NCBI GenBank assembly: GCA_946567425.1
Contig: CAMNXF010000025.1
Span: 1-33,518, forward strand
Length of the DNA stretch: 33,518 nucleotides
Direction of reading: 5' to 3'
Source: an uncultured Clostridia bacterium
GTDB lineage: Bacteria > Bacillota > Clostridia > Oscillospirales > Ruminococcaceae
Shown here: in pieces, positions 31,785 through 33,518 of the stretch
Layout of the letters: every line of letters begins with the position of its first letter
Numbering within the stretch: position 1 is the first letter of the stretch
Made by a program: the position numbers and the translations under genes
The notes under the pieces: model-generated
Seen by the model: the letters and a program-made list of their open reading frames with translations, nothing else
What the model was told of the DNA's origin: nothing
Databases searched by the model: none

Positions 31785-32340
31785 TTTGCACCGCCATAAA
31801 TCTTATACGCTAGAGCCACCGCCTGTTTACAGCCGTCTTTTTTCAATATTGCCAACGTTTAATACGCCAGGGATAAGAATTTCTCCTGCCATATGCCACT
31901 TTAACAGTGTTGCGAATCGTTCAATCGGAACCCATACACCGTCCAGAGCAGACATGTCGTCCTCCTCACAGCAAGCGATTAAAACGGATTCTTTACCTAA
32001 AATATCTTTCCCCCCCTGCCACAAAGCTGAACAATCTGTCAATAACGTCCTTAATCTGCTCAGGGATCGGATACCAATAAACAGGCATAGTGAAAAAAAC
32101 GTGTCCGCCTCCAAAATTGCGGGAGATATCGCATTGAAATCATCGTCAAAGGAGCAGGCCTACCCTATTTTAAAGCAGGTCTCGCAGACACTGAAGCCGC
32201 CCACGGTTTTCAGTGCCGCATCAAAGCGGGTGACGACATGATCCTCGGATTCGAATGCTTTAATGAAAGCGTCTGTCGTAGCAAAGCTGTTGCCGTTCTC
32301 GCGTGGACTGCCGGTGGATAACTACGATTTTCTTGCTCAT
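31781..32340 (-). pseudogene. NADPH-dependent FMN reductase/flavodoxin-like, first copy, broken
   Basis: ATG 32340 sits behind GGAGG at eight bases. It starts MSKKIVVI, then a frameshift restores SPRENGNSFATTDAFIKAFE and CFKIG followed by TAG (32162-32160) and ACSFDDDFNAISPAIL. Another shift is needed for FFTMPVYWYPIPEQIKDVID, and a run of seven G residues shifts back to GGKDILGKESVLIACCEEDD and VWVPIERFATLLKWHMAGEI. A last shift gives EKDGCKQAVALAYKIYGGAK and TAA at 31783-31781. The fold and the Cys-rich iron-sulfur flavoprotein-like pattern identify it as a flavin reductase. At least four indels plus one nonsense codon are present, so it is long dead. Confidence 0.8.
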
Positions 32341-32576
32341 AATAAATTCCTCCTGTCGTCGAATCAAAGGTTCTCTGCAAGAGACTTGGCTTTTCTTGTA
32401 GTTTATATTATAATTATTGCATAAATTTTAAAATTTCAAGTACGCGCTTTAAGAGTATAAAATGTCGATGCGGTTGACGGTATGTGCGAATGTGGAGATA
32501 AAAATCGAATTTAACGGATTGCAACGAACAGAATAAGTACTTGTCCACATAGAAAAAATATGGTAAAATAAGAGGT

Positions 32577-32880
32577 ATGAGATATACAAGTGATCTAACG
32601 GACAAACAAATGGAAATGATAAAAGCAAGTACGAGAATAGGGAGTTGGTGAACGCAGTATAAATGCTTTATTATTGAGCCCAAAAGAATGGAACATGAGA
32701 TAAGATGCAGCGTATGTTGTTGAAAAAAGTCCGTTTCCAAAAAGGGAAAAAGAAAATCCTACATACGCATTAATTGACTCGCGATCCGTAAAAACCACCT
32801 CTGCAAGTGAAAACAGAGGTTATGACGGCGAAAAAAAAAGGAACGCAAGAGACCAATAGTTACTAACACTATGGACAACG
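32577..32880 (+). pseudogene. IS5-family transposase, remnants
   Basis: ATG 32577 begins MRYTSDLTDKQMEMIKAS, the start of IS5/ISL2-type transposases, which in intact copies continues with a Trp-rich block. That block is scrambled here, with stops from 32650. At 32758-32850 the frame PTYALIDSRSVKTTSASENR then GYDGEKK carries the first catalytic Asp (LIDSRSVKT). The rest is missing. A hairpin CCCTGTG/CACAGGG (32887-32893/32900-32906) follows. This is a deletion derivative, not mobile. Confidence 0.75.
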
Positions 32881-32982
32881 ATTTTTCCCTGTGACTGACC
32901 ACAGGGGCAGTTTTTACTATAATAAAGCATATTTGTATTAAGGCGCAGTCGCACGTCGAGCAATTGATGAAACAAATATTAA

Positions 32983-33008
32983 CGCCGCCATTCCTCGGAG
33001 TGGCGGCG
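32983..33008. terminator. Hairpin terminator, right flank
   Basis: Stem CGCCGCCA (32983-32990)/TGGCGGCG (33001-33008), 10-base loop, followed on the plus strand by CTTTTATTA. It may close leftover transcription from the IS5 side. Confidence 0.6.
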
Positions 33009-33028
33009 CTTTTATTATACAGCACAAC

Positions 33029-33054
33029 AGAACCGCTCCCCCTAAAGCGGTTCT
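33029..33054 (-). terminator. Terminator of the DUF6514-like gene
   Basis: Stem 33046-33054 with 33029-33037 (9 bp, perfect) 12 bases after the stop codon of the minus-strand gene. The T-run is weak. Confidence 0.6.
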
Positions 33055-33066
33055 TATCGTGCCGTG

Positions 33067-33267
33067 TTATTTTCCCAAAAAATTTTCTACCAGTTCGCTT
33101 GCATGGATTTCCGACGCGCCAAGTCTGTTGAGCTGCTCGGCAAACTCTGTAATCTCTTGTTTGCTGAGCGTTATGTCGTTGATCTCGGTCGAGTTGCATT
33201 TCAGACCGTAAGTCTCAACGCTGCTCCCGTCCTCGGCGGCGATCGTGCAGGATATCACTTGCCACAA
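33067..33267 (-). CDS. Small DUF6514-like protein
   Basis: A 66-residue protein from TTG 33267, chosen because GGAGG lies nine bases upstream; a longer frame from 33285 would overlap that site. The layout is a beta strand ISCTIAAEDGSSVETYGLKC, then INDITLSKQEITEFAEQLNR and a C-terminal ASEIHASELVENFLGK. The Y-G-[IL]-x-C...I-x-D-I-[ST]...L-x-x-L-N-x-x...S-x-x-H-x-x-x-[LV]-V-E-[DN]-F-L order fits the DUF6514 family from memory, a short protein of unknown role in Oscillospiraceae and relatives. It is followed by its own terminator. No functional motif is visible. Confidence 0.65.
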   Translation of the reverse strand: MWQVISCTIAAEDGSSVETYGLKCNSTEINDITLSKQEITEFAEQLNRLGASEIHASELVENFLGK

Positions 33268-33396
33268 ATCACATATCCTCCACAAGGGGTTTTAGTAGCG
33301 GATCTCTCCGCCCGAAAATCAGTATAACACACTTTGTGTAAGATTGGAAGAAAAAATACTTACGTCTAACTAATTTTTGGTATTTAGTATAAGTTT

Positions 33397-33518
33397 TTAA
33401 TTCTCATTTTGTGCATAATGTAAAATCCCCGAGCGAAATACCACCGCCCGGGAACTGCTTACCTTTTCTACTATAATATATTTATCGGGTAAATCCATAA
33501 CAAACCAGTCATGGTTTA
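33397..33518 (-). CDS. C-terminal end of an unidentified reading frame (runs off window edge)
   Basis: The minus strand is open from the window edge to TAA at 33399-33397 and reads HDWFVMDLPDKYIIVEKVSS then RAVVFRSGILHYAQNEN. The residue mix looks like coding sequence, but 40 residues with no known motif are not enough for a name. A GC-rich hairpin-like stretch lies inside it (33429-33455), so it may be untranslated instead. Confidence 0.3.
   Translation of the reverse strand, partial: NHDWFVMDLPDKYIIVEKVSSSRAVVFRSGILHYAQNEN

Noticed and set aside
392..32340. Reassignment of UAA/UAG to Gln in this genome
   Set aside because: Many intact genes here end with TAA or TAG directly before terminators, and most interrupted genes carry additional frameshifts.

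Overview
The window looks like a chromosomal segment of a gut or rumen Clostridia bacterium, most likely Oscillospiraceae/Ruminococcaceae. The grounds are moderate GC, strong GGAGG-type ribosome sites, TTGACA-17-TATAAT promoters, a type I dockerin protein next to a cohesin-like membrane protein, an ECF sigma/anti-sigma pair, and small DUF families that I associate with this group (DUF6809, DUF6514, DUF6076, from memory). I cannot name the species. I found no rRNA, tRNA, CRISPR array or replication origin.

Layout. 1-8.8 kb is accessory and partly decayed: an edge fragment of a Mor-type regulator, a broken XRE repressor, small secreted proteins, an ECF sigma factor with its anti-sigma partner, a DUF6809 protein, an intact XRE regulator beside a frameshifted sister copy, a transposase stub, a C39-like peptidase gene with one internal stop, and two paralogous lipoproteins flanking an ABC-transporter remnant. 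8.8-13.9 kb is a compact biosynthetic operon on the minus strand: alpha/beta hydrolase, stand-alone condensation enzyme, acyl carrier protein and adenylate-forming ligase. A divergent TetR gene lies beside it, with three copies of one palindromic operator. 14.1-17.0 kb holds an HxlR regulator divergent from an NAD(P)-binding reductase, then a zinc macrodomain protein overlapping an SirTM-type sirtuin. 17.3-22.4 kb is a three-gene operon: MacB-like ATPase, large CARDB-repeat surface protein, MacB/FtsX permease. 22.4-23.8 kb is a decayed IS256-type transposase and spacer.

23.7-28.1 kb is a minus-strand operon of a leucine-rich-repeat dockerin protein and a cohesin-like membrane protein. It is preceded by a strong promoter, a nested inverted-repeat RNA of about 150 nt and an intrinsic terminator, which form either a free-standing ncRNA or an attenuator. 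28.2-29.9 kb encodes an O-antigen-ligase-like membrane protein. 30.0-32.9 kb is a graveyard: a DUF6076 gene, a lipoprotein esterase, two FMN reductases and an IS5-type transposase, all broken. The right end has a small DUF6514-like gene and a partial reading frame.

The most attractive parts for follow-up are the structured RNA upstream of the LRR-dockerin/cohesin operon, the TetR-controlled discrete condensation/carrier/ligase operon, and the macrodomain-SirTM pair without its usual lipoylation partners. The broken genes share a pattern: their internal stops sit where CAA or CAG (Gln) would fit, and several have apparent start codons changed from G to A. This suggests decay dominated by G:C to A:T transitions.
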